64,000 nt of DNA from Antennarius striatus (lineage: Eukaryota > Chordata > Actinopteri > Lophiiformes > Antennariidae), in assembly GCF_040054535.1 (NCBI RefSeq), contig NC_090789.1:9745973-9809972 (forward strand), read 5' to 3'. Shown piece after piece: positions 35,733 through 49,192 of this stretch. A program made the translations under genes and the position numbers. Every line of letters starts with the position of its first letter. Position 1 is the stretch's first letter. Under the pieces are notes generated by a model, which saw only the letters and a list, made by a program, of their open reading frames with translations, was not told where the DNA came from and ran no database searches.

Positions 35733-36396
35733 ACTCATATGTATGTACGTGGCAGCATACACTGCGCTGCCAAAGCTTTAAGCTTAGCAGTGCCACAACA
35801 GCTTTGCTAGTAAAATCACATTCATATGGGTGCACTTTCCCAAACAGAGATACATGCTGTCCAATGAAAATATTTTACCGTGAGGAATTACTTCTAATTT
35901 GCACATTTTAGTCCTATCTTTATATACTGTCCTATATAATGCGTGATATGAGTTTTCCTAACAGTTTATGTCAGGTAGCGGTGACTACACGGGTTAGAGG
36001 CGAGCTTGTCTTCTCTATCAGTAACAGTACACACATGCATGCAGTCATAGTTTGTGACCTTTTGGTGAAGGAACATTATGGCCTTTCCCCTATATTCTCA
36101 GGCTAGAACATAGCACTCATTAAACCTTCAGTGGAGCTTGCAACCAAGACCTTATCTCCAATAAAAACAGCTCAGGCCTGGATGGAAGAAAAATGAATTT
36201 TCACTAGAATATCACTCAGGTTTGGGGCCAACTGATACATTTACAGGATGTGCAGTAAGCCTCTGTAAGTACTTTTGCTTTTTACACCTCCAGCCACCAA
36301 AGAACTATCATTCTTGAGGAGTCCCTTTGCTCTCCACCTGATAAATGTAAGTCAAATATATATATGTATATACAAATATATATATGTATACTGTAT

Positions 36397-36398
<2 letters not shown>

Positions 36399-36479
<81 letters not shown>
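36399..36479. repeat. (GT)n microsatellite, about 80 bp
   Basis: Uninterrupted, preceded by a TATATG/TATAC-rich run at about 36355-36398. Confidence 0.97.
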
Positions 36480-36959
36480 CTTTTACACAGGTTTTGGTTG
36501 AGGTACAGGTAAACTTATGAGTAAACCAAAGCAGCTATAGCTGCCTCCTGTGGCCCATTATGAAAGCACTGCAGCTACAAACCAATGCTTTTACATTGTC
36601 ACTTTTATTGATTTTTAAGGTATTGATTGCAGCCAGAGATTCTTACTTTTAATTGCACAATTGACCGGTCCAACTACTCCTAAAGATTTGGCGATGAACT
36701 GAGTCCCCACTCCCTTTTACATGGCAAGCAGATCCTCCAATTGAAGGGTCATATGCTTATATACTGTGATTGTGATCACATAGATTAACACTAGAGTGGC
36801 CAAATAATTTCCCTTAGGGGATTAATAAAGTGATTTAGTCTTAATTCTCTGTGAAAATCAACAGACCGTACTGCCTTTGTCTTCCAGGCCACCTGTGAGT
36901 GATAGTATTCAATAGAAGAAAGTTAATAAAAACACCACAGTGGGTAATACATTTTTTCA

Positions 36960-37720
36960 GTGCTATAATAATTAGTTACCTCTGCTGAGGTTGACATCTG
37001 GTTTTTTTGTCTCTTAGCAGGGTTACACGAAAATGCTTTACAGATTTTCATGAAACTTGGTATGAGAGTTGGATGTGTAGCAAGGAAGAACAGATTAAAT
37101 TGTGTCGTAGATAAATGGGTAGAATCAGGAATTTGTGTATCTGCCAAGTCGGTTGTTTTTTCTCCATTGGATATCCAAAGCTGTTTAAATCAATCCATTG
37201 GACTTTAAGAAAAGTGTCTTAGTCTCTTCTTACAACTCTTCTTTAAGAAAACTTTCTTAAAGTCCACTGGATTGATTTAGACAGCTCTGGATAACCATGA
37301 CCTGGATAACTGAGAACCTACACAGACTTCCCCATTGGATAGTTTTTCATCAGGATCACCCGAATTAGGAGGTTGGCAAGGTAGGTCCTAACTAAATTTA
37401 GGTGTGGATCCGTATAGAGGGGTGGATCATGGATTTTTTTGGTATGTTTAATGGGACATTTTCTTGATATGTTCTTTAATTTTTCTGGGAGCCAGAAGAG
37501 AACTTTGCATAGGCCCCACACTCATCATTACTCAGGAACACTTTATGCAAAATAATGTTATGTTGAACAATACCCCAAAGGACATAGTCAAACCTAGACC
37601 CACACGTTCTCTTGGTAAATGAAACATAACATACTATGTGGATTACCATGAAGCTGTGTGGAAATGTGAAGTAGGTGCCAAGGAGGAAACAGTCACATTT
37701 TGGAGGGATTCTTGATGAAG
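36960..37720. mobile_element. Probable degenerate DNA-transposon-derived repeat
   Basis: TTTTCATGAAACTTGGTATGA, GCAAGGAAGAACAGATTAAAT and GGTGTGGATCCG are diverged forms of a block seen often in fish intergenic DNA (from memory). A related block recurs near 37660-37720. An imperfect inverted repeat of about 50 bases per arm lies at 37165-37302. No coding frame. The family is not identified. Confidence 0.4.
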
Positions 37721-39683
37721 AAGGGCAGATTCATTAAACTATGTAATTCTCATTACCATTGTGATATAGATGGAACCAATGCATTGTTGAGTAGATCTGG
37801 ATATGTTTGTGGCCCATGACTTTTTTTCACTTTGACTAACATTGGGGCAGCTATCTTGATGGTAACCATGTCGTATTGGAATTAGGAATAAGATCTGATT
37901 TACTTAAAAGATTTTTGGACCCTGGTGAAGGTACGTACTCTATTGAGTGCTCTTCTAGTCCAGTATGGAAACACTGGCCAGTCTAAGGGTTTCTGTCCTT
38001 CTGGGTAGTTATTTTAGTGAGTTCAGATTATTCTTACATCTATTCTCCCAACACTTGGGCAAAACATTTCAAATGAAAGGCTAGGTCTTCATAATCTCTA
38101 CCTCCAAGGAGAATTAACTGGTCTTGCATGCATTACCAGACATGCTATATCTTCTATACAGTAAACAAAAGCACAGGATGTCACACTCCTCACAAGTTCA
38201 CTCTTTTCCTGTGTCTCAGCACAATGTGTTTTCTCCCCATCAATTGGACCAGATCGTTCCCTGCCGTGTTTCTGTTGGCTGGCAGCCAGAGTTTTTGAGG
38301 CCATCATGAAGAGATAAACCAATCGGAGTGGCCAGGGTAACATCGGGGTTATCAGCACTACTGTTGACTTAACCTGTTCACCACAGATACTCACCATGTG
38401 TTAATGTATGTGCACATTAGTAGGTTTAGTTTTCTTTGTGAACCAAAGCGTTTCATTGTTGTTACATGAAACCTACCGTCACTGAAAACAAGACACCACA
38501 TCACGTCTCAAGCGAATTCATACTTATTTATCTGAACACCTCAACACACTCGCGAGACATTCACACTAACACACACACAATGTTTTTATCTTGCACGCTC
38601 CTCCTTCTCCCTTGTTTTTTTTTGCTTTCAGATTCTGGACAGATGCGTCAGGATTTGGGCGCAAGCCAGTTTTGGAGATATTAGAAGTTCAGACAAAGCA
38701 CTGCAGAACAAACTCTCTCGTGCACACACATGAGCACACACGCATACACTCACACCTCTTGCTTCATCCTCCCCCCTCTTCCTGTTGGATTTTGTTCCCA
38801 CTGTTCTGAGAAAAATGAGAAAGGGAATGTTCTGGACCCTGTCAGCAGGGTTTGGTACCGGTCATCCAGTCATGGTTGGCTGGGGGAATTCACAGTCTTA
38901 TATGTTACATCATGCCCTCTAGGTTAGCTCCTGTTTGACCGTTCTCTGTTACCTTTAACGGAAAATCCTGCCTGGCAGACAAAGCAATAATCTTGACTTT
39001 GCTGAAATTACAGTGACTGTTCTGCTGCATTGTGATATTTAGATTTGGAGACATTACATTGCTGTTGGCAAGAAAACACGTTGGATGCTAGAGCGTAGAT
39101 GGGAAGCTGAAGACTGTCAAAGAGATATAGCTTGAATCTAGTATGAAATGAAAAATGTTTCTCAAAGCGGTTGTTGGAGATTAAATGCATCTAAAAGAGT
39201 TTGGCTTCTTGGTCTTATAGTTAATCTTTGAGCTGCGAGGCAACCTTCATTTCAGCTTGGCCAGCATTCAGGAGCAAGACTCCAAGTTGTTGGCTGACAC
39301 ATGTACATTGCACTCACCCTCGCCAAGATTAAATGATTTAACCTCTTCAATCGACTTTTTCCATCCCAAGAAGTTAGAGCGCAGAAGGCCTGTTTAGTTT
39401 ATCTCTCATTCCTTTTCATTACCCTGCCAGACTCGTTAGAGTTTCTGTGTATTGTTTGATGAACACCAAACTCAGCCTTGATCTAAACAAATGTGGTGTA
39501 GATTGTGGTAGTGCTGCTATTAATATCTCGGCAGCCTTTTGGCAGGAGATAGCTGACAGTTAAAGAGGGAGACGGGGCATGCATGCCTGATGCACGAGGG
39601 AAAATCTGTGCAGAACCAACATTTAGTTTTAATCTGTTTCAGTCAGCAGCTTAATGTATAAGGACTTTGCAAATACAGAGCAG

Positions 39684-39740
39684 CTTTTCTAGTGTATGGA
39701 GTGTTTAAGCATCTTTTCTAATGTATGGAGTGTTTAAGCA
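39684..39740. repeat. 29-bp tandem duplication
   Basis: CTTTTCTAGTGTATGGAGTG followed by TTTAAGCAT is repeated directly with one substitution (CTAGTG/CTAATG). Confidence 0.85.
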
Positions 39741-40751
39741 ACATTTGGAGATGATGAGCTTTCAGTAGAAAGTAGTTTCTTCACTTGTATGGCCAGGAGT
39801 AAACAGAGTTTCAATTCTGGAAAACAATTTTAATCCATTATCAATGATTATTTTGCTGTTATTACAATCCAGACAACTGAGACATTTTTGCAATCTGTGT
39901 TGTAATCCAGATGAATGCACTTTGTCTAAGCATGTGACAAGATAAAAGATTAATCAGAAAATATCTTATTCATACTGCTCACAGAGTGCTTCTCTTTTGC
40001 TCAACAAGACTGATTATTCATGCCAACCTGACTCTTAGGATTCATTTGTCCAGCTCATATTGAAAAATCCCTGGTGGTGGGACAGCTTCAGTTTCTGAAG
40101 TGCAGTGCAAACATTCCAAGTGATTTAGCCAAGGCAAAATTAAATTCCTCAAATGATTATTGCTTTTTTTCCCCCTTCTGGTGCACTTATAGAAGAAAGG
40201 ACTTGCAGGTGCAGGAAGACCACTCCTTTATCATGCTATTGCATTTGAAAGGGGAGTTGTGTTCCCTACATTCTCAGTACTCTATTCCTGTAGTCTACGA
40301 AGCCCGAGCCAGATAGAAGGGTGGCGTTCCACCACACAGCGATCCAATCCAAACATCTGCCTGGCAACAGACGAGGCCGTTTCACTGAGACAAAACACAG
40401 GCCTGCTCTGTGCAATACCATTACAAACGATTTCTCTGTTTGATAGGGAATGGCTGCTGAGCACAACGTCAGGCATGGATTGAAGATTTGCGGGCATCAA
40501 AGTAGGTGAATTCAAAGTAGCAAAGAGTTTTGTACCTCAACCAGTCGATCCAGTCTTCACCTAGCCCTGAACAGCCTCCACCCACTTCACTCAGCCCTCG
40601 TCACAGACCGGAAAGATAAGGACCGAGCTTCTCTGGCCATATTTGTCAAGAGATTTGTTGACCTTTTGATTCTCAACGATAGAGTTGTGTTCACCACTCA
40701 CAAAATTAAAGCAATGATTGGATTTCATTGAATCAAAGTCAAAAAAGTTTC

Positions 40752-40788
40752 CGTCCATCCATCCATCCATCCATCCATCCATCCATCT
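40752..40788. repeat. (CATC)n run with SINE/LINE-tail-like flank
   Basis: Nine or so CATC units are followed by TTCTACCACATACAG and CCTGGGTCACAGAGGCAACA. This resembles the terminal segment of fish SINE/LINE copies read from the 3' side. Confidence 0.65.
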
Positions 40789-41188
40789 TCTACCACATAC
40801 AGTATCTGCCCTGGGTCACAGAGGCAACAGGCTCGGCAGGGATCTCCAGATCCCCCACACACATTTTGATTTAAAACAAACAAACCAAACAAATGAACAC
40901 TGTCTGATCAGTACCCAAATACAGGTAGGCATGTTCAGCAAGAAGTGGATGAAAATTGAAAATTGTAGAGCATTTACCAGCTCAAAGGAAACAGAAACAT
41001 GGTTATAAAGTTGCTCAATTGTTGCAAGTATATTTTCTGGCACACATTTTTAATAGTTAAGATGATAGTTTAATAGATAATTAGTTTTAGCATTAAAGAT
41101 TTTTTAAATTTAAGTAATTAAATCATTAATCATCAAGTGAGATGAATTTTGTGGTTTAAATAATGTGGTTGCAAAACATTAAAACATT

Positions 41189-41192
<4 letters not shown>

Positions 41193-41261
<69 letters not shown>
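41193..41261. repeat. (CA)n microsatellite, about 69 bp
   Basis: Uninterrupted CA dinucleotides. Confidence 0.97.
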
Positions 41262-41264
<3 letters not shown>

Positions 41265-43810
41265 GTCTTTTAGACTAGTGTGTAGTTTGTCCACTATAAG
41301 CTACCATAGATTCAGAATTGTGCATCATGGTAGACCCCGTGGATGATAGTCTGCTCTCTCAGTGGGTCAAAATAGAAGCTTGTAAATGTGGTCATTACTT
41401 ATGCACATTCAATATGATAAAACCAGCAAGTTCAATTTAGAATTTATTTTGATGAGGGGCATAAATGACTCATTTATAAACTAGTTTTCAGACTTGTTGA
41501 ATCTGAATCATGATTTCACACCATGACCCTTTTTGACTTTTTCAAAACAAAACAAAAGAAAATTATTTCTTTCTCCTGTCATTTACTATAAAGTCTTAAT
41601 TTCCATAGCAAGAGAGACCTTAAATGTTTTTATCAATCAAGCACAAAATTCTACCAATATATACATCTAATGCCAAAATATCTATACAAATTGAACAGCC
41701 TGTCATCCTGTGGAAGATAATGATTGAAAAACTTGTGGGTTTTCTAGTGAGTCTGGTAACCTAATGTATTCCATATTCTTCTAGTAAGATAAAACTTTTT
41801 ACTAAGGAGCATTGAATCTCATTGTGGAGCTTAACTTCACGAGTTACCTCATGTAATTTTTTCATGGCCTATTTAAAGCCAATCGCATTGGATATGTAAT
41901 ATATGTAAATTTCTTTTAACCCAAAGTATATTTTTTTACACAGACTTAACCAAGATATGCATAAATCTCGGTAATCTCTTATGTCATGTGACTAAAACAA
42001 CAAAGCGCACTGCGTGTCCAAACCTCTAAAATGAATCAGGCAGCTTAAAATGCATAGAATGATAAAGTGTTGTTTCATATTTGACATCTCTGTAAACTGT
42101 AACACAAGTTTCCACTGTCTGGACATGCAGTATTCTGTATTGTTTGACTTCACTTTTCCAGAGATCAGGTTTGGGTCTCGTTGCTGTGGCTGCAGAGGCT
42201 CGGTGGCATTGACGTACCAGGCAGCCAAAGTGAAAAGAATGTTCTGTTATTAGTGGAAAAGCTCCTGTTATGTGGATTAATCTACAGCTTCGACTTTGAT
42301 CTCCTGCTTCACTCTAAGCGACTTTGGAGTGGAGTTGGGTCCAGTGCACATTTCAGACACAAGCACACATGGTGTAAGTAATGTCCATAATTGAGTCTGA
42401 AAACAGTTTTTCCAACAGCAGTGTTTCATCAATTTAATCACTCAAAATGTTTCAAGATTATATAACATACTGACTTTGCTACTGACGGTCAGATTCTTAC
42501 CCGACTGCCACACATAACTGTCACGTTAAATCTTGCATTTGAGGGTCAATTTTTTTTGCAAAGCTAGAATTAAACGTAGATTTACTGTAAATAATGACTA
42601 ATTAAAATGTACTTGCCTGCATGTGTGTGTGCATGTTGTTCAGGGCTTATCCCGACCAAAGAACTCAAATCTCTGAATCCCAACAGTGTTCCAAGCTCTT
42701 AATAAGATTTAAGTTTGTAATGTAGATGCTTAATTATATCAATCCCATGTGGGGGCAAAAGACACAAAAAAATGTTGTTACTAATGTAGATTTAATGATT
42801 ACCAAGGTGCTAATGGATTAATGATGCTTTCAAATATAACAATGGCACTGTTACCATAGTTTTAAAACAATAGTTAAGTCATGCAGTTGAAAACACAGAC
42901 AAAACGAGAGGGAACAAATATTATATAAAGGCCAAATAAAAATTGACTTGAAGAAAATCAGCAGAAATTAAATTAAAAAAAAAAATCAGGTTTCTGTCAT
43001 TTCACTCAAATTTACATCTCCAGTTTGAAAATGGTTTCAGTTGATGTTGTCTTTGAGTTAGCTGCTGTCTACTTCAAGCTACTTGTTTAAATCTCTCTGT
43101 AGTGTTATGTGCTGTCTCAGTTGCCTCATTAGTTTAGATGTCGATTCACTGCTGTTACTACCTTTGCTCCACGACAGCCACTCATCTCAGTCAAAAAGGA
43201 ATGATACAAATCCCTGCAGTTCACTTTGAAGGGCACATGATTTCATCTATTCTTTCCAACGGCTGTTGAAATATTTCCATCAACTTCCAAAGAGTTGGAT
43301 GACTGCCTTGCCATCGCCTCAGCAGTGCTGCTGGGTGTCTGTGAAACATTATCCTACCTTTTCTTCTTTTAGGCATTTGATTCGAGTCACATCTCTCCTC
43401 TCTGGTCCAAACCCTACCTCTGTAGGAAACGTATTATGCTTGGAGAAGTAGCAGCATTCCAGGATGTGAGCATCAATAAAAAAAACAGCCGTAAGTCAAC
43501 AACAGCACTTTATCCACACAAAAACAAATGCCCTGATTTAATCACTTACAAAACAGACCACATTGTACTCTGGAAGAGACGACACACACCCAACACGGTC
43601 ACCCAATGTCAGGATGACCCACTTCTATTTGTCTCTGTTTACAGTTCCCTGAGGTTTTGAAAATGGTCAAAACACACTGACATTTATGGAATTTTAATTG
43701 TCTCACACATCAAAACACACCAAGACAAGAAAGTCACACAGCATGACATGCTTGCCATGTGAGCATACTATACAACATATTTACAACTGGAGCTAATTAA
43801 ACAAATGAGT

Positions 43811-43814
<4 letters not shown>

Positions 43815-43892
<78 letters not shown>
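43815..43892. repeat. (GT)n microsatellite, about 78 bp
   Basis: Uninterrupted GT dinucleotides. Confidence 0.97.
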
Positions 43893-43894
<2 letters not shown>

Positions 43895-44401
43895 TCAGGC
43901 CTTTACACCTCAAACCCTTGATAGAGTTAGATTTCACCACATCTGGGTTGCCGTCCCAACAAGGGTCAGTGGAATTTTTATGTAACAGCCACGCTTCTCC
44001 AGTGTTTTCAAAACACTCTGCTTGTCTACGTGTTTGTGCGGCTGACCCATTTCAGTGGGAAGCATCAAGCTGTTTCTGTTGCTGGTTGCATAACTCTGTT
44101 ACACTTAACCTATGAATGCAAACAGCTGTGGGACCCACGGACCATCGGACCACACCTTAGCCCTCAACATTTGTTGTCTTTCTTAGAAAGCAACAATGCT
44201 TTGGGGTGTTAGAGGTCATCGTTTCTTAAAAGCTCTGGTTTTTGCCAGCTCCCATGGTTTTATATGGAAGTTGTACTCCAACCAAAACCTCAGATATTTG
44301 GAAACTTCACTCTAATGGAGCCTTGTACTTTCTTAATTTTTTTTCAAGGTAGAAAATCTGCCAGTTGGAGAAAATGTGTTCTATTGCTTTCAAAATAAAC
44401 T

Positions 44402-44620
44402 TCATCCATCCCTCCATTAATGTTCTGGGTGCTGGAGCCTAACCCAGTTGACAGCGGGTCGGAGGTGGGACACATCCTGTATGAATCAGTAGTTCATTAC
44501 ATGGATGAGACCCATTCACACCTATTGCCAATTAAGGGTCTGCAGCTCACCTATCTGGTATATGTTTGGACCAGGATTTCGTAAAGACTCAGAGAGAACA
44601 TAAAAAATATGATTGCTCCA
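44402..44620 (-). mobile_element. Highly diverged V-SINE-like copy, minus strand
   Basis: In order: CCATCCCTCCATT, GCTGGAGCCTAACCCAGTTG, ACAGCGGGTCGGAGGTGGGA, CATTCACACCTATTGCCAAT. This is the block order of the inverted family at 54690-55049 with many substitutions. The tRNA-like head was not found. Confidence 0.6.
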
Positions 44621-45379
44621 TGTTTGAATTCAAATCAAGGTTCTTCCTGTCATACATCTGCAAACATCCAACACAATGAAACCTTTAAAAAGTTGTGCAG
44701 TTATTCACATACGTTAGGCAGCAGAATAATGTCATCAGGAGATTCAAACCCAAAGAAAATCAATGAAGACTGAACTTGAGGGAATTCATTGATACCCAAG
44801 CATGTTCAGATGGACTGACTGACAGCTTTACCTCTTCCAAAAAAGAATGTAAGATGTCTGGTTAACATTACCGGTAAGAGGGATAACAGATGCAGGATTT
44901 TGGCCATGACTAGATAGGACGTGAACTAAATTCTTTTCTCTGTGGTTAAACCAGAGTGAAAAGCAGCTCTGCATTTATCTGAACCAAGAAAACTGTTCAA
45001 TTTCCTTCTCTCCTGCTACACACAACCAGCTTTCTGGGGTTATACGTAGCATTCAAAATGTATATTTGACTATCACCTCCATGTAAACTTTAGAGGCTAC
45101 TACATAAAGAAGTTAAGGTTGTACACTGCGCAGGTCTGATTTACTGCTTCTCAGCCCATCTGTATACTCAGGATGTTCTAAACACTTTAAATCCTTCCAG
45201 AACTGAGGATACACATCCACATTAGTGTTATGCTCTTGCTCTTCTGGAAGTTCATCTGGCAAAAATAAAACCTAACCATAAAAATGATGCATAGTTTATG
45301 TCCCTGAACTGTATTCTTATATAACTTTAAACAGGTTTAATAATAATATTTTCATTACAGTTGGTTTCTGTCTTGAGTT

Positions 45380-45447
<68 letters not shown>
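45380..45447. repeat. (ATG)n microsatellite, about 22 units
   Basis: Uninterrupted trinucleotide run. Confidence 0.96.
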
Positions 45448-48199
45448 ACAGGTCAGTTTTTTGTACACTTATGCCACAATTGATTTCTTATGACACCTTA
45501 TCATTCACACGTCTCAAACATTTCTTCCATCATTGTCCAGGGTTGTCAATAGCAGTATTAGCTGACAACATCTCTCTATTAGCACAGTGACGAATATTTA
45601 ATTTTAGCCTATCACTTCACTGCTGTATTTTTAAGTACAGCACTCTGCAAACCTCTAATTCATTTGGCTGCTGTGCGTATCCTCCACCTTTTCATTGCCT
45701 AGCCTCTGCAGTTTTACCAACCTCATCATGTCATCAACCCCATCGGCCTCAGCGGAGTCATCAGCCACCACCACCACACACCAGTATATGGTTTCCATAC
45801 TGTGATTGAGGGTAGATGCCCTTTGATCACAAATTTCATGAAGAGCCTAAGCACCAAAGGCTTTCTCACAGATTGCCTCATAACTGCTGTAATTAATAGT
45901 TATCTTGTGTTCATTCATTTGTTTCTCCTGATTTATATGTTCACGTTACACAATATTTTATATTAAGTACTCTCTAATCACAAATCCAGCTTCTATTAAT
46001 ACCAGGCCACTGTAAGTGTAATCTAAGCTACAGAGACGATGACACACTGATTTAAGCGTTCCGTCTGATATATGATCACTGTTAGCACTGTAAGGAGAAC
46101 TAAGGCTGCAGAAGTACCACAGGTGTCAGAGAGGTTCTGCCAAGTTCTGTAACTGAGGATAAACACTCCCATGTGATGGCCGAGGGGTTTGATGCTCATA
46201 TTCTTTTCTGGCGAACCTCCTGATGTTGGTTATGTAAACAAAAGACTAAATGGAGAGCTGATTCTTGAAATAGCCTTCACCTTTGATCTATTTGCAAACT
46301 GGACTTTCTTTCTTTCTTTTTATTTAATGAGAAACTGATGAAGCCTGCTGTACATGTGGCCTTGGACTCATGTACACATGTATCAGATCATGTTTGACAG
46401 ACAGCTGAGATGGAAAGTATGTTTGCTGGAGCAAGAGAGAAAAGCTGTTGGTTGGATTCTGCTGCAGCTGAGCTGTAAAATGTTGTCATTGTTCGTGGCA
46501 GAGAAGTACTAGTAGTATTACTGTTACTAGCGTAATATTACACCACCTTAACAATGAAAAATTGTGCAGTTACTTGAATAGGTAAAATGAAGTAAACATC
46601 TTCTATCCTTGTATGCTACCATATGTCGTCTTACTGCTCGGTTGCCAGCGGGTAAAGTGCAACGATTAGTTAACCTGTGATGGGGTTAAATGTGGCTGCG
46701 CCTTGATGAGTAATTGAAAGTGGGGGGAGGGGGGGCACCAACAGTGCAGACAATTTATGACTTGTAAAACACGTAAAACTATTGTATATCAGAACCGGCA
46801 TGTATGCATGGGAATTCTACAGTGGGACCTATGAACCTCCATTACCCTGCCATAACTTTCCTTGCTCAACGCTTTAGAGTAATATGATAAATAGAGACTC
46901 AGTAGATCACACACCTCTGCCAAGACCCAGCATGTCACTTTTAATTAAATAAGCCCCTAATCCACATTCTATGGAGACGTGTGCCGTCAAAATATTATCT
47001 ACTCTAAAATTCAGTGACTCCTTATTTCTCTTGCACTCTTCCACCACATTTTATGAAAATCAATGAAGAAGTTCAACTTAAATTGATAAGAAAATGGTCA
47101 AACAAACTTTTTAATCACAATTTTGAAGGATCCTCTCATTTATCATGATCCACTCCAACAATTAAAGGAGTCACCCCTCCCCCCCCAACGCCCAATACCA
47201 CCTTAAGCAGATTTTGTGTAATCCTGCTAACAGCCTTCTCAGAGGTGCACTGACTATATGGTCTGCTTTTTTTTTTTCTTTTTTTCTTTTTTTTTTTAAT
47301 CTTTAACAATTCACATTGCATGCAAAGATGTGTGTAGGTTTGATGTGAGGAACATATGCTACAGGCAACAACTGTAATGCATAAGCCTGCTGCACACCTG
47401 CAGAGCTGACAGCAGTTGTCTGACTGACACTAATGACTGTTACTTTAACTCAGACAGGAGGCCTTCCCCTGTCTGCAGGGTTAAACTCGGGGCTTGAGTA
47501 CACTGTAAAAAATGTCAACATTCAGAAATAACAAAATATGTTGTTTGTTTGTGAGGAGGATTACACAAAATTTTGTGAAGGACTTTGGCATAGCACCAGA
47601 GAATGTTGAATTTGAAAGTGTCTTTATCATTAATCTTTTACAAATATTTGGAACATTGCTTTTTTTGGTATATTTTGTCAGCTGTGTATTGATTACTTGA
47701 TAAATTGGATGGGCGGTGGGGTGATGCTTGTACCAAAGATGATGTTACTTTTCTAAAACTAGACAAATTTCTAAAATTCATAAAGAATTGATCCTCTTAA
47801 ACCTGAATCCATAAAAACAGCTGAAATGCTGCAGTGTTGTATTCCTTCAAGATCAACACCACAGAACAAGATCATATGCGGTTCAGCTAATGTACATTGG
47901 AAAATTGTTTATAAACCCAAATGAGTCTGGGGCACAAACAGTTTTGGAATAAAAAAAAAAAAAGGATGTTAATGGGTTTAATGGTTTTTATGTAAATAGT
48001 CCCAAGGAAACCAACACATTTTCATCTAAGAGTGGATGAAAATAAATCAGATGATTTTTGTTTGTACTGCCTGTAATCTTGAATACACCCTGAGGTCAGG
48101 CGGTTGGATAGTGCGTTCATTAAAAGCGTCCCTTCGTGTTTCCCATATTATGAGATTTATATCCTCAACACCAGATTGTTAAAAACAAGTTTACTCTTT

Positions 48200-48588
48200 T
48201 GCAGTGTGCTGCTGTTTTCAGGGCGGGGCGGTGAAAGGACTTTTGCTTTGGGGGGGGAGAGAGAGAACGTGCTTGAGTGTGTGCGTGAGTCCTCGGTGAG
48301 AGAGAGCGAGAGGCGCATCAGCTGGTCGAAAAGTGCGCGTCGAGAATCAGTGCGTGTGTGTGCGCGATTCTGTGGCGGTGCGCGCTTGGGGGGTGGGGTT
48401 GGGAGGGGAGACGAGGGGAGAGGAGGGGAGGGGGGGGGGCAAGGTGAAGACAACAGAGCGACGGACAGGACTTTTGAGGGGAGGCAGTCTGAACGGGGAT
48501 CCAGACGAGGACCGTGGAAGCGCGCCGGGTGCTGCTCCGTCGCGCGTCGTGGACACGTTTCCTGACCTGCGTCGCGCCCTTTGGTTAC
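48200..48588 (+). other. Probable noncoding first exon and promoter of an unidentified gene
   Basis: A sharply CpG- and G-rich island in A/T-rich DNA. It contains GA-repeat stretches (48257-48312) and long G runs (48388-48439), and closes with a donor TTACC|GTAAGC at 48588/48589. I find no ATG in the proposed exon, which suits a 5' UTR. The 153-codon open frame across it is low-complexity and begins in the promoter, so I do not call it coding. The transcription start is not resolved. Confidence 0.6.
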
Positions 48589-49116
48589 CGTAAGCACTTC
48601 TGTTGTTTAAACTCGGATACGATTGAAGTCAGCGTGGATCTATAGAGGCTTACTCTTCGTGCACAGTCAGACAAGACGCTTTCCACTCACTTTACCAACA
48701 GTTTCATTGGAAGTAATTAGACTGAACTATCACTTCTATGCAGGGGACAGAGATTTCCTGACTGTTTCTGATCTCTTAACTCTCTCAAGCCGGTGCAGAT
48801 AAGAGGAGCGAGGTTGACATTTAAATGCTTTACAGCGAAACCACGGCATCCAGTATGAAAGCATCCAGAGCGCATAGCTGATCTCCAACGCCAAGTTGCG
48901 CATTCCCGCTGAGAGTGCGTTATCGAGGATGGGAGTGTGTTAAGACAGTAACAACGATTTAAAAAATACCGGTTAGCCCATTTGATCCATAGGTGACAAC
49001 AGGAATATTTGTCACCACATATGTTAAATTATCACTGTAACTTCTACTTTATAAGGGAGTTATTGAACCGGCAGCACAGAGCAGGAACAGCTGCATTATA
49101 GGAGATAAGACTGCTC

Positions 49117-49192
<76 letters not shown>

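Noticed and set aside
48104..48565. 153-codon GC-rich plus-strand frame
   Set aside because: It starts in the presumed promoter, is low-complexity Arg/Gly/Glu and overlaps a minus-strand frame of similar size. It fits a 5' UTR exon better.
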